A stretch of DNA of 11,272 nucleotides from Bacteroidales bacterium (GCA_030526455.1 JAUNCU010000091.1:1-11272), one strand, 5' to 3'. Positions 1 through 7,002 are shown, counted from the stretch's first letter. The notes: generated by a model from the sequence alone, not told the origin. Numbers and translations are program-made.

Positions 1-141
1 CGCAGCGCCTCCGCTGCATACCTGCCTACACACATCCAATCCCCAAGGGGATTGCACCGCCTCTACGCAACTTATCCACCAAAATCAACATCTAAGTATC
101 TTAACAGCCCTCAAGAAATTTCCACTGATCCGCCGTTTTTT
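1..141. other. Gene-free left edge with two hairpins
   Basis: No coding region is supported here. Two inverted repeats are visible. One is GCAGCG/CGCTGC at 2-17 with a 4-nt loop; the other is CAATCCCC/GGGGATTG at 37-54 with only AA between the arms. The second lies about 90 nt past the stop codon of the leftward DUF4855 gene, so it could help end that transcript. It has no T-run on the minus strand, so it is not a classical intrinsic terminator. The neighbouring gene to the left is outside the window. Confidence 0.4.
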
Positions 142-1338
142 TCAAAAATGCCAATCTTCGGAGGTTCTTTCCTGTGGCTTGGCGAAGGCTTTGCGGCGGT
201 CTACGATCTTTTGCGCCAGTTGGTCCACCATTTTCTGGTCGTCCTTGTTTTTGCCCACGTAGGCGTCCCACAGGTAGCGTCCGCCCAGGTAGTAGGCAAT
301 CGATGCCGACGCATACACGCCACACCGGTCAAATCCGTCGATATAGGCCTGCATGCGGTTGCGGTAATACTGGCTGTTCTTGTTCTTGGCCAGCGCACGC
401 TCGTCGCATTCAAATTCCAGCCCGAAATTCTTGGTGCTCGCCTTCAGGCAGGCCTCGTTCACGCGCGCCTGTTGCGTTTCGGGATACATGAAATAATTAG
501 GCTGCAAATACACCATGTCGAAATTCTCGGGCTTGTACACCACATGGTTGCCGGCATAGAAGTAGGGGATATGCACAAACGCCAGATTCTTGCTGTGCAC
601 GTAATCCTTCACCTTAGGCACCAGTTTCGGATAGGAGAACATCTCCTCGCAGAGCCAGTAGAGCGCCACCAGTTCCAGATTCTTGTAGTTGCCCTTGTTG
701 AAGCGCGTCACCAGTTCGTCGATAAACCATTTCGCCGCCTTCACCTGGTCGGACTCGTTCTTCAGATTCAGGTTCTTCCACCCGATGCGTCCCCATTTGC
801 CAGCCGTGGGTTGAGGCGTGGGCACGGTGAGCACAATCTTATGCTTGCTCCCGGGGGTGCCAAGGCGCGTCTTCAGTTGGTCGATACACTTGTCGAGCGC
901 GTCGAGCGATTTCCCTTTCTCAAACAGACGCCCCAGATACCATTCCCAGCCAGCCTTGTCGGCCACCACGGTATTCTTCTTCGGGTAGAGATAATGGCCC
1001 TTGTTGTCCTTGAATTCAATGAACAGCAGTCCATCGAAGGTCCATTCCATGCGCCCGTCGGCAAATGTGTGGCTCACGTAGGGCACAAACTGCTCCTGCG
1101 TCCAGTCGAGCCTGTTGGTGCCGCCCTGGTAAATCAGCACCATATCATGGATGCTGAATGTCTTGAAACTATATTTCTTGCCGCTGCTATTGTTTTGCTG
1201 ATTCCCGGTAGAGCCCTGTTTGCTGGTAGAAGTCTTCTGCTTACTGCTGGTAGAGCCCTGCTTGCCGCTATTGGTCCACCATTGCGCATGAGCAATGGTG
1301 GCACAGATGCAAGCCAGTAATATGACGAATTTTCTCAT
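142..1338 (-). CDS. Secreted DUF4855 family protein
   Basis: The product is 398 aa, exported, and probably a periplasmic or surface protein of the DUF4855 family, which is common in Bacteroidales and of unproven function. The start is set at the ATG at 1338, because residues 1-19 (MRKFVILLACICATIAHA then Q) form a clean signal peptide; an upstream in-frame start at 1389 would put 17 odd residues before it. Residues 20-54 are a Ser/Thr/Lys/Gln/Gly-rich linker with KQGST twice. The folded domain (about 58-398) opens with DMVLIYQGG and DGLLFIEFK. It also has YWLCEE (227-232) and GLEFECDE (306-313). Acidic residues at strand ends like these suggest a glycoside-hydrolase-like barrel with E231/E232 and E308/E310 as candidate acids, but that is inference. 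The gene is monocistronic in the window and divergent from the dipeptidase. Family assignment is from remembered sequence style. Confidence 0.8.
   Translation of the reverse strand: MRKFVILLACICATIAHAQWWTNSGKQGSTSSKQKTSTSKQGSTGNQQNNSSGKKYSFKTFSIHDMVLIYQGGTNRLDWTQEQFVPYVSHTFADGRMEWTFDGLLFIEFKDNKGHYLYPKKNTVVADKAGWEWYLGRLFEKGKSLDALDKCIDQLKTRLGTPGSKHKIVLTVPTPQPTAGKWGRIGWKNLNLKNESDQVKAAKWFIDELVTRFNKGNYKNLELVALYWLCEEMFSYPKLVPKVKDYVHSKNLAFVHIPYFYAGNHVVYKPENFDMVYLQPNYFMYPETQQARVNEACLKASTKNFGLEFECDERALAKNKNSQYYRNRMQAYIDGFDRCGVYASASIAYYLGGRYLWDAYVGKNKDDQKMVDQLAQKIVDRRKAFAKPQERTSEDWHF
1207..1265 (-). repeat. Short direct repeat in DUF4855 linker
   Basis: A 17-bp sequence, GGTAGAGCCCTGYTTGC on the plus strand, occurs at 1207-1223 and again at 1249-1265, a 42-bp period. 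It encodes the repeated KQGST of the low-complexity linker after the signal peptide. It probably arose by slippage or duplication within a disordered tether. Confidence 0.6.
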
Positions 1339-1366
1339 TTCCACTAATATTTTATCTTTACAAATA

Positions 1367-1400
1367 CAAATGTACAAACAACTTTCCAAATTCCAACAAA
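1367..1400 (-). promoter_or_regulatory. Bacteroidota-type promoter for DUF4855 gene
   Basis: On the minus strand, TACATTTG (1374-1367) fits the -7 consensus TAnnTTTG. TTTG at 1400-1397 sits 22 nt upstream as a -33 box; this spacing is slightly long. Transcription would start near 1361 and give a leader of roughly 20-25 nt before the ATG at 1338. Confidence 0.5.
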
Positions 1401-1454
1401 AAAACCGTTATCACCTCGCTACATCCTCCCCTCTAGCGGCCTAATTGTGCTTGC

Positions 1455-1488
1455 TTGGTGCTTTATTCGGGAAAAATGCCTATCTTTG
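1455..1488 (+). promoter_or_regulatory. Bacteroidota-type promoter for C69 peptidase
   Basis: TATCTTTG at 1481-1488 is an exact TAnnTTTG -7 box. The -33 element is weaker (TTGG at 1455-1458, 22 nt upstream). The predicted start of transcription is near 1494, giving a leader of about 68 nt that can fold (see 1498-1549). Confidence 0.55.
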
Positions 1489-1497
1489 TAAGTAAGA

Positions 1498-1549
1498 ATT
1501 TTTCAGTGAATTATAAATGCATGCTCCCTGAATTGGGGAGCCGAAAAAT
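1498..1549 (+). promoter_or_regulatory. Structured 5' leader of C69 peptidase mRNA
   Basis: Two nested inverted repeats lie between the predicted transcription start and the ATG at 1562. The outer arms are ATTTTTC (1498-1504) and GAAAAAT (1543-1549), a perfect 7-bp helix. The inner arms are GCTCCC (1523-1528) and GGGAGC (1536-1541), a perfect 6-bp helix with a 7-nt loop. The helix ends 12 nt before the start codon, so it could affect ribosome access. It matches no riboswitch class I recognise; regulation is inferred only from the fold and position. Confidence 0.4.
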
Positions 1550-1561
1550 ATCAATGTGATT

Positions 1562-3229
1562 ATGAATGCAAAAAGTATTATCTTCTCTGTAGCCACAGCC
1601 GCCTTCGCTATGATGGGCGCCGACGCGGTGGCTTGTACCAATCTCTTGGCGGGTAAGAACGCCACCATCGACGGCAGCACGCTCATCACCTATGCGGCCG
1701 ACTCCCACACGCTCTACGGCGATCTGCAATACACTCCCGCTGCCGACCACGCCCCCGGCGCCATGCGCGAGGTGCGCGATTGGGACTCGGGCCGATTCCT
1801 GGGCTATATCCCACAAGTGGCTCACACCTATGCCGTGGTGGGCAATATCAATGAGCACCAGGTGACTGTGGCCGAAAGCACCTTCGGCGGACGCCACGAA
1901 CTGGCCGACACCACCAAGAACGCCATCATCGACTACGGCAGCCTCATGTACATAGCGCTGGAGCGCTCTCGCACCGCCCGCGAGGCCATTAAAGTGATGA
2001 CCGACCTGGTGGCGCAATATGGCTACTGCAGCGAGGGCGAATCGTTCTCTATCGGCGACCCCAACGAGGTGTGGGTGATGGAGATGATCGGCAAGGCCGG
2101 CAAGGAAAAAGGCGCCGTGTGGGTGGCTATCCGCATCCCCGACGACTGCATCAGTGCCCACGCCAACCAAAGCCGCATCTATCGCATTCCGCTCAAGGAT
2201 AAGCAAAACTGCATCTACAGCAAAGACGTGATTTCGTTCGCTCGCAAGATGGGCTACTTCAGTGGAAAGGACGAGGATTTCGAATTCTCGAGAGCATATT
2301 CTCCAGCCGACTTCGGCGCACTGCGTGGCTGCGATGCCCGCGCCTGGAGTTACTTCAACCGCTTCAAGAACGGCATGGACGCCTATCTGCCTTTCATCAA
2401 TGGCAAGAAGGGTGCCGAGGTGATGCCGCTCTATGTGAAGCCCGACCGCAAGGTGAGTTGCCGCGACCTCCAGAACATGATGCGCGACCACTTTGAGGGC
2501 ACTCCATTCGACATGACCAAGGACCCAGGCGCAAAAGACCACTTCGACGTGCCTTACCGCTATCGCCCCATGGGATTCACCGTCAATGGCGTGAAATACA
2601 CCCACGAGCGCGCTATCGCTACGCAGCAGACCGGTTTCGTGTTTGTTTCGCAAATGCGTGGCCATCTGCCCAACGAGGTGGGCGGCTGCCTCTGGTTTGG
2701 CGTCGACGATGCCAACACTGCCGTGTTCCTGCCCATGTACTGCAGCATCACCGAAGTGCCCGAAAGTTACCGCCGTGGCAAGGGCGACCTCTACACCTTC
2801 GACTTCGATGCCGCATTCTGGGTGAACAACCTCGTGGCTAACCAGGCCTACAACCGCTATTCGCTCATGATTCCCGACATTCGCAAGGTGCAAGGCGCCA
2901 TCGAAGACAAGTGCGCCAGCGATCAGCCCGCCATCGAAAGCCACGCCCAGCAGTTGCTCAAGACTAGCCGCACCGAGGCCATCCAGTATCTCACCAACTA
3001 TAGCGTGAACACCGCCCAAAACGCCACAGCACGCTATCAAGACCTGGTGAAATACCTCTTCGTGAAATACCTCGACGGCAACCGCAAGAAGGAAAAGGAC
3101 GGCAAATTCCTCCGCACCGAAACCGGCATGCCTGCCATGCCCGATTTCCCAGGCTACACTCAGGACTACTACAACGACTTCGCCGACCCTAGTTGCGACC
3201 ACCTCAAGGAAGTGGAGCCCGAAAAATAA
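1562..3229 (+). CDS. Secreted C69-family dipeptidase (PepD-like)
   Basis: The product is 555 aa, of peptidase family C69, which are N-terminal-nucleophile hydrolases that cut dipeptides. Residues 1-24 form a signal peptide ending ADAVA, and Cys25 starts the mature chain. The following CTNLLAGKNATIDGSTLI matches the family's N-terminal block, in which the first Cys is the nucleophile. Other family blocks are NEHQVTVAESTFGG (97-110), GDPNEVWVMEMIG (165-177) and RIPDDCISAHANQSRI (191-206). The -3 residue is Ala, so this Cys does not look like a lipobox cysteine. The ATG at 1562 is preferred over an in-frame GTG at 1556. The DUF3108 gene follows after 60 nt and is probably co-transcribed. The likely role is to trim peptides in the periplasm for nutrition. 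A full-length antisense open frame exists but looks like a compositional shadow. Confidence 0.9.
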   Translation: MNAKSIIFSVATAAFAMMGADAVACTNLLAGKNATIDGSTLITYAADSHTLYGDLQYTPAADHAPGAMREVRDWDSGRFLGYIPQVAHTYAVVGNINEHQVTVAESTFGGRHELADTTKNAIIDYGSLMYIALERSRTAREAIKVMTDLVAQYGYCSEGESFSIGDPNEVWVMEMIGKAGKEKGAVWVAIRIPDDCISAHANQSRIYRIPLKDKQNCIYSKDVISFARKMGYFSGKDEDFEFSRAYSPADFGALRGCDARAWSYFNRFKNGMDAYLPFINGKKGAEVMPLYVKPDRKVSCRDLQNMMRDHFEGTPFDMTKDPGAKDHFDVPYRYRPMGFTVNGVKYTHERAIATQQTGFVFVSQMRGHLPNEVGGCLWFGVDDANTAVFLPMYCSITEVPESYRRGKGDLYTFDFDAAFWVNNLVANQAYNRYSLMIPDIRKVQGAIEDKCASDQPAIESHAQQLLKTSRTEAIQYLTNYSVNTAQNATARYQDLVKYLFVKYLDGNRKKEKDGKFLRTETGMPAMPDFPGYTQDYYNDFADPSCDHLKEVEPEK

Positions 3230-3289
3230 GCACCGTGCATTAAACTTCTCAGCGCCTCAGTGGTCTATTCTACAAAAACATCGACCATT

Positions 3290-4075
3290 ATGAAAGCAAT
3301 GAATTACTTGAAATATGCAGTTCTCTCCCTGGTGGGAGCCATCATGCTCAATGTGGCCACGGCGCAGCCCGCAGCGGCGCGTGCCTACACCTCCGAGACG
3401 CTCAACTACGAGATCGTGTACCACTGGGGCATGATATGGAAGCATGCCGCCAATGCCAAACTCACCATCAAGCGCACCAGCAACGGTGGCTACTACTCTG
3501 AACTGGTGGGACACACTCGCTCCTGGGCCGACAAGATTTACCCCGTGCGCGACACCCTCAAGTGCTGGATGAATTCCGACTTCACCCCGAAGAAGTACTT
3601 GAAACTCACCCACGAGAAAAGTTACTACGCCAAGGACCTGGTGAACTTCTCCTTCGCCAACAACACCACCTACGGCAACTGCATTCGCTATCGTGCCGAC
3701 CGCGCCCCACAAAAGGCGTCGCTCGCATCGCATGGCAAGGCCTACGACATGGTGAGCGTGTTCTACATGCTCCGTAACCTCGATTTCTCCACGCTGCAGA
3801 AGAATAAGAGTTACAAAACCGTGGTGTTCTCGGGAAAAACGAAAGAAACCCTCACCATCAAATACATAGGCACCGAGATGGTGGCGCTGCGCGACAACAG
3901 TAAGCATGCAGCCTACCACATCACCTTCACCTTCACGCAGGACGGCAACAAGAAGTCGAGCGACGACATCGACGCCTACCTTTCCACAGGGCCGTCGCGC
4001 ATCCCACTACTGCTGGTAGGCCAACTGCCCGTTGGCGAAGTGAAATGCTACTACGGCGGAGCCATCGACAAGTAA
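3290..4075 (+). CDS. Secreted DUF3108 family protein
   Basis: The product is 261 aa, close to the usual family length, with a signal peptide ending near residue 25 (VATAQ) or slightly later. It matches DUF3108, an exported protein family of Bacteroidota and Proteobacteria with no established biochemical role. Visible family traits are the early ETLNYEIVYHWGMIWKHAAN (36-55), a middle DMVSVFYMLRNLDF segment and a C-terminal block with SRIPLLLVGQLPVGEVKCYY. The start could be the ATG at 3290 or the one at 3299; both keep the signal peptide. No promoter is evident in the 60 nt after the dipeptidase, so the two genes are likely one operon ending at the strong terminator at 4107. Whether the two act together is unknown. 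Confidence 0.8.
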   Translation: MKAMNYLKYAVLSLVGAIMLNVATAQPAAARAYTSETLNYEIVYHWGMIWKHAANAKLTIKRTSNGGYYSELVGHTRSWADKIYPVRDTLKCWMNSDFTPKKYLKLTHEKSYYAKDLVNFSFANNTTYGNCIRYRADRAPQKASLASHGKAYDMVSVFYMLRNLDFSTLQKNKSYKTVVFSGKTKETLTIKYIGTEMVALRDNSKHAAYHITFTFTQDGNKKSSDDIDAYLSTGPSRIPLLLVGQLPVGEVKCYYGGAIDK

Positions 4076-4106
4076 CAACACCGGTTCATAACACCCACAA
4101 TAACAC

Positions 4107-4158
4107 CATCCAGCCCCTTCTGCGCGCAGGCCACGCCAGAAGGGGCTGGATGTATTTT
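4107..4158 (+). terminator. Strong intrinsic terminator after DUF3108 gene
   Basis: Perfect 16-bp arms, CATCCAGCCCCTTCTG (4107-4122) and its exact reverse complement (4137-4152), flank a 14-nt loop and are followed by TATTTTA. It lies 31 nt past the DUF3108 stop codon and would end the C69-DUF3108 transcript. Confidence 0.88.
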
Positions 4159-4219
4159 AGAGGAATCCCCCGCCGTCAAAACACAGAATAGGAGTGGGCG
4201 AGAGATGTTGTTCTTCCTG

Positions 4220-4373
4220 GTTAACCATAATAAGGGGGAGGCTGTCCGAAAACTCGACTTGCTACCATAACCGACCCTCTCCGAGGCTCTTTTTCTTGCA
4301 GTTCCCTATCTCCAAGCCACGCTCGCGAATTGCTGCGCAATTCACTCGCTTGCATGGAGTTAACCATAATAAG
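4220..4373. repeat. 15-bp direct repeat GTTAACCATAATAAG (2 copies)
   Basis: GTTAACCATAATAAG occurs at 4220-4234 and 4359-4373, identical and 139 bp apart. The first copy is just outside the left end of the inverted-repeat element and the second is inside it. A related ACCATAACCG is at 4264. All lie in non-coding DNA, suggesting a genome-wide intergenic repeat family. Confidence 0.6.
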
Positions 4374-4472
4374 CCGTCTCCGACGGCGGTGGGTGATCGC
4401 CTAGCGTTCGTTGGGCGGCCGCCTTGCGTTTTCACTATAATCTTGCCGCATTTTTGAGTTTTCGGACAGGCT
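4239..4472. mobile_element. MITE-like element with 17-bp inverted repeats
   Basis: The left end AGGCTGTCCGAAAACTC (4239-4255) and the reverse complement of the right end (4456-4472), AGCCTGTCCGAAAACTC, match at 16 of 17 positions, bounding 234 bp with no transposase gene. Runs of G flank both ends (4234-4238 and 4473-4478), so a 5-bp GGGGG target duplication is possible but cannot be proved in a homopolymer. The length, ends and lack of coding capacity fit a miniature inverted-repeat transposable element or the internally deleted remnant of an insertion sequence. I cannot assign the parent IS family from the ends alone. Confidence 0.55.
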
Positions 4473-4534
4473 GGGGGGCAAAATGCAAAAATATGCCCAA
4501 AAATGGGAAATTTATGGTTGTGGGTGCGGTGTTG

Positions 4535-5011
4535 TTATTCTGCTCCTACTGGTATGCTGTAGCCTATGAGGCGGTAGGCTATTTTGTAGGGGGTGGCGGT
4601 TTTGCGGGGTTTTGTGCCGGCGTAGTAGTAGAATTGGCGTTGCACGTCCCATGAACGCAGGGTGGCGAGGCGGGTTTCGCCAGGCTTGAGCGACACTGCC
4701 ACGGTGGCGACGCGCTCGTGGAGCAGGTCGCCCTCTACGGTGGTGTAGCGCAGGCGCAACTTGATGTGGGAAATGCGGTGGTGGGTGTTGTTGGTCACGA
4801 AAAATGATTCCTTGCTGTCGCTCGCTTTCTTGGTGTAGCCCTTGATGGTGATGGCTTTGGGGTCAACGCCGTCGGGGATGTGGGTGGTGTCGGTGGCGAT
4901 GGTTTCCACCTCGGCCTTCGCGCTGCTGAGTTTGTGGGATGAAGTCTTGGTGCGCGCATGGAGACCAAGGCACAGGGCGGCGGCAATCAATATGGTGAAC
5001 AAGGGTTTCAT
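4535..5011 (-). CDS. Small secreted protein of unknown function
   Basis: The product is 158 aa. Residues 1-19 (MKPLFTILIAAALCLGLHA) are a signal peptide and the rest is a small domain. Residues 68-127 read like a beta-sandwich: ESFFVTNNTHHRISHIKLRL, then RYTTVEGDLLHER and SLKPGETRLATLRSWDVQRQF. The pattern resembles short Bacteroidales proteins with a FxVTN...LKPGETR core, in the manner of periplasmic interaction domains, but I know no named family or function. The start is the ATG at 5011; it overlaps the previous gene's stop as ATGA, so translation is probably coupled. It is the third gene of the DUF3078 operon. A much longer in-frame extension upstream (to 5275) would run through the preceding gene and is rejected. 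Confidence 0.8.
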   Translation of the reverse strand: MKPLFTILIAAALCLGLHARTKTSSHKLSSAKAEVETIATDTTHIPDGVDPKAITIKGYTKKASDSKESFFVTNNTHHRISHIKLRLRYTTVEGDLLHERVATVAVSLKPGETRLATLRSWDVQRQFYYYAGTKPRKTATPYKIAYRLIGYSIPVGAE

Positions 5012-5595
5012 AAGTAGCGTATTTCGTTGAATGGCTCTCCATTTCCGTTGGCGGGATACACCTTTCGGAATCCCACGGGCAGTTTTTCTTCCACCTTTTC
5101 GGGCCTCACGCTCACGCCTTGGAAGATTTTGGTGAAGAAGCGCACCAGGTTGATTCTCACCTTCACGCGATAGTGTGGCGGGTCGAAGGTGATGGAGGTG
5201 GCTTGGTCGGAGAGCGTGGCCACGCATTCCATGGGCGACTTCAGGCCGGTTTTGCTGCGCTCGGTGTACATCCACAGGTGGAATTTCTTGGGGTCGGCGC
5301 TTGGAGCGATGTAGCCCACCACGGTGCCGGGAAGGAGGCAGAGGTCGTTGCTAGCCAGCAGGATGATGCGGTAGGCGATGTTCTTCTCGCCCTTGTAGCG
5401 CTCAATGGCGAGTTTCATTTCCTCGGCGGGGTATTCCCATATGCCTTCCATGCGCTGGAGGTCCATTTCGTCGAATCGCTCGCGCATGGTGGCCTCGTCG
5501 ATGCCTGGCAGCACCAGCGTGGTTTTGGGCACATCGGCCACGGCCGGGAGTGTGGCGAGCAGAATCAATATGGCAGCGAAGATGGCTTTAATCAT
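5008..5595 (-). CDS. Secreted hypothetical protein in DUF3078 operon
   Basis: The product is 195 aa. Residues 1-20 (MIKAIFAAILILLATLPAVA then D) are a signal peptide, which fixes the start at the ATG at 5595. A recognisable block runs GIWEYPAEEMKLAIERYKG (51-69), then AYRIILLASNDLCLLPGTVV (74-93), GYIAPSADPKKFHLWMY (94-110) and LSDQATSITFD (128-138). This layout resembles a small lipocalin-like beta barrel found in secreted Bacteroidales proteins, but the family is not certain. The gene begins 14 nt after the DUF3078 stop and overlaps the next gene by ATGA, so the three form one transcription unit. Function is unknown; by location it probably works in the periplasm or outer membrane. Confidence 0.8.
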   Translation of the reverse strand: MIKAIFAAILILLATLPAVADVPKTTLVLPGIDEATMRERFDEMDLQRMEGIWEYPAEEMKLAIERYKGEKNIAYRIILLASNDLCLLPGTVVGYIAPSADPKKFHLWMYTERSKTGLKSPMECVATLSDQATSITFDPPHYRVKVRINLVRFFTKIFQGVSVRPEKVEEKLPVGFRKVYPANGNGEPFNEIRYL

Positions 5596-5609
5596 GAGGG
5601 TGGGGGTGG

Positions 5610-6869
5610 TTAGTTGGTGGTGGCGAAGCGGTAGGTGAGGCCGAAGGAGAGGATTTCCTTCAACTGCCAGTATTTCCACGACTCGTTGTAGGGGCGCGAC
5701 TTGTCGTAGCGCACGTGCACGAAAATCTTGGTGGAGAGGTGGCGTGTGATGGAGAAGTCGACGGTGTTCTCCCAGTCACCTTGCACGTATTCGTAGTTGG
5801 AATATACATAGAAGCGCGATGCCCAGGAGATGTTGGCGCTCAGTTTCCAGTTGAGTTTCGCTTCGAGTTTGCTACCGAAACTGTGGGCAAAGTGCTTTCC
5901 GGCGTCGATGCCGAAGTCCACGGGGTTGAGTTGCTCAATGTCGCGGCAGTATTTCATGTTGTAAGACAGCGGCGCAATCGACAGGGCGAGCGTCTTGATG
6001 CCCTCCTTGTCTTTGTAGTTGTAGGTCATACCGAGACCGATGTTGAGTTCGGCGGGCGAAAGCAGTGCCGATTTCAAGTTCCTCGTGTTTGACTGGTAGG
6101 TTTTGAACAACTGCGTCTTGAATTGCAGCGAGGTAGAGTAGTACCAGTTTTTGATGGCCTTGTAGCCGAAGGTGCTGTTGAACTGAAACACGTCTTGGTT
6201 GATGGCGTATTTTCGCAGCGAGTCGCTCTGCGCCGACATCACGCCCACCTTGTAGCGCAGCGTGTTGTCGAAGAGAAACTTGGGGTGCAGTTTCTGGTTG
6301 AGGCTCACGTTCCACTGGAAGTCGCCCAGCACGTTCACATTGTTTTCACCACCCTGATACCAGTTTTCGCTGATGTAGGCCTGTGTGAAATGCAGGCTCG
6401 ACTGCACGGTGTGGAGCCAGTTGCGGCGCTTAATATCGCGTCGGTCCTCAAATTCGGGCATCTCAAGCACCTCTTCATCGCCTTTGGGCGTGTCGATGGT
6501 GAGCAGGTTGGTGGAAGGCTTAGCCGTCACCACATGCTCCTTGGGCGCCTCGCGCATGTTGCTGGCATTGTAGGGCACTGTGGCGGGCGACTTGAGCATG
6601 GTGCGGTAGCGCGCTTTCTCCACGCGGTCGCGGTCGGCGATTTCATCGTCGAGCCAGGAGCGGTCGTAGTTGAGGTCGGGCGAAGCGTTTTTCTCGGGGG
6701 CGATCGATGGCGTTTTCAGCGTGTCGGCCACCACCGTCTGCTTGTCGAACACAAGCGGCAGCATCAGTTTGCCGGGCTTCACCTGGGTGGATGTGCTCGA
6801 CTGAGCCCCTGCCGCAGCGGCCACAATCATCGCGAGCAATATAGTTGTGAAAAATCTGTGCTTATTCAT
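5610..6869 (-). CDS. DUF3078 outer-membrane protein
   Basis: The product is 419 aa, with a signal peptide of about 22 residues (MNKHRFFTTILLAMIVAAAAGA). After a Pro/Asp/Lys-rich spacer (about 45-150), residues 151-419 carry the DUF3078 hallmark QAYISENWYQGGENN (163-177). Alternating hydrophobic strands follow, rich in Tyr, Phe and Trp, and the chain ends FGLTYRF plus four residues, as in beta-barrel outer-membrane proteins. The family is Bacteroidota-specific and its substrate is unknown. The start is the ATG at 6869; an in-frame extension to 6935 would add 22 residues ahead of a complete signal peptide. The ATG lies only about 5 nt beyond a strong -7 box, so the mRNA may be leaderless. It is first in an operon with two small secreted proteins, possibly partners of the barrel. 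Confidence 0.85.
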   Translation of the reverse strand: MNKHRFFTTILLAMIVAAAAGAQSSTSTQVKPGKLMLPLVFDKQTVVADTLKTPSIAPEKNASPDLNYDRSWLDDEIADRDRVEKARYRTMLKSPATVPYNASNMREAPKEHVVTAKPSTNLLTIDTPKGDEEVLEMPEFEDRRDIKRRNWLHTVQSSLHFTQAYISENWYQGGENNVNVLGDFQWNVSLNQKLHPKFLFDNTLRYKVGVMSAQSDSLRKYAINQDVFQFNSTFGYKAIKNWYYSTSLQFKTQLFKTYQSNTRNLKSALLSPAELNIGLGMTYNYKDKEGIKTLALSIAPLSYNMKYCRDIEQLNPVDFGIDAGKHFAHSFGSKLEAKLNWKLSANISWASRFYVYSNYEYVQGDWENTVDFSITRHLSTKIFVHVRYDKSRPYNESWKYWQLKEILSFGLTYRFATTN

Positions 6870-6874
6870 AGATG

Positions 6875-6906
6875 CAAAGTTATATATTTTTTTGCGAAAA
6901 GTGAAA
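6875..6906 (-). promoter_or_regulatory. Promoter of DUF3078 operon, abutting start codon
   Basis: On the minus strand, TAACTTTG (6882-6875) is an exact TAnnTTTG -7 box with TTTC (6906-6903) 20 nt upstream. Only CATCT separates the box from the ATG at 6869, so transcription would begin at or within a few bases of the start codon. Confidence 0.55.
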
Positions 6907-6923
6907 TTCTGCCACGTTTTACC

Positions 6924-6953
6924 TTTGCAATTCAAAATTCCGTATTATCTTTG
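6924..6953 (+). promoter_or_regulatory. Promoter of TraB/GumN gene
   Basis: TTTG (6924-6927), an 18-nt spacer and TATCTTTG (6946-6953) closely match the Bacteroidota -33/-7 consensus. The predicted start is near 6959, leaving a leader of about 44 nt to the ATG at 7003. It stands back to back with the DUF3078 promoter, 17 bp away. Confidence 0.65.
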
Positions 6954-7002
6954 TGGCTAGATAATTAACCACTTGTCATTTTTTTTCAAAAAAACTGAAA
7001 CG

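Larger units (their letters stand above)
4159..4534. other. Gene-free region containing a MITE-like element
   Basis: No gene is supported between the terminator and the minus-strand operon end. Small open frames here have no start context, no recognisable product and run across repeat boundaries. The stretch holds the terminal-inverted-repeat element (4239-4472), a 15-bp direct repeat, and several small palindromes: CCGTC/GACGG near 4374-4386, GAATTG/CAATTC near 4328-4344, and the perfect 10-mer GGCGGCCGCC at 4413-4422. Downstream of the operon stop at 4535 there is only a weak CCCA/TGGG hairpin (about 4495-4506), so the leftward terminator is uncertain. Confidence 0.6.

Noticed and set aside
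52..1320. 422-aa plus-strand open frame over the DUF4855 gene
   Set aside because: Compositional shadow of the minus-strand gene, which has a signal peptide, promoter and family motifs; the plus-strand product has none.
1511..3202. 563-aa open frame antisense to the C69 peptidase
   Set aside because: It lies wholly over a well-supported gene, is full of His, Val, Ala and Gly as expected from reverse reading of GC-rich codons, and shows no recognisable domain or signal.
4194..4654. Small plus-strand open frames of 87 and 76 aa in the intergenic region
   Set aside because: They cross the inverted-repeat element boundaries and the end of the minus-strand operon and encode nothing recognisable.
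6123..6968. 281-aa plus-strand open frame over the DUF3078 gene
   Set aside because: Antisense shadow, with no family features, which runs through both promoters of the divergent region.
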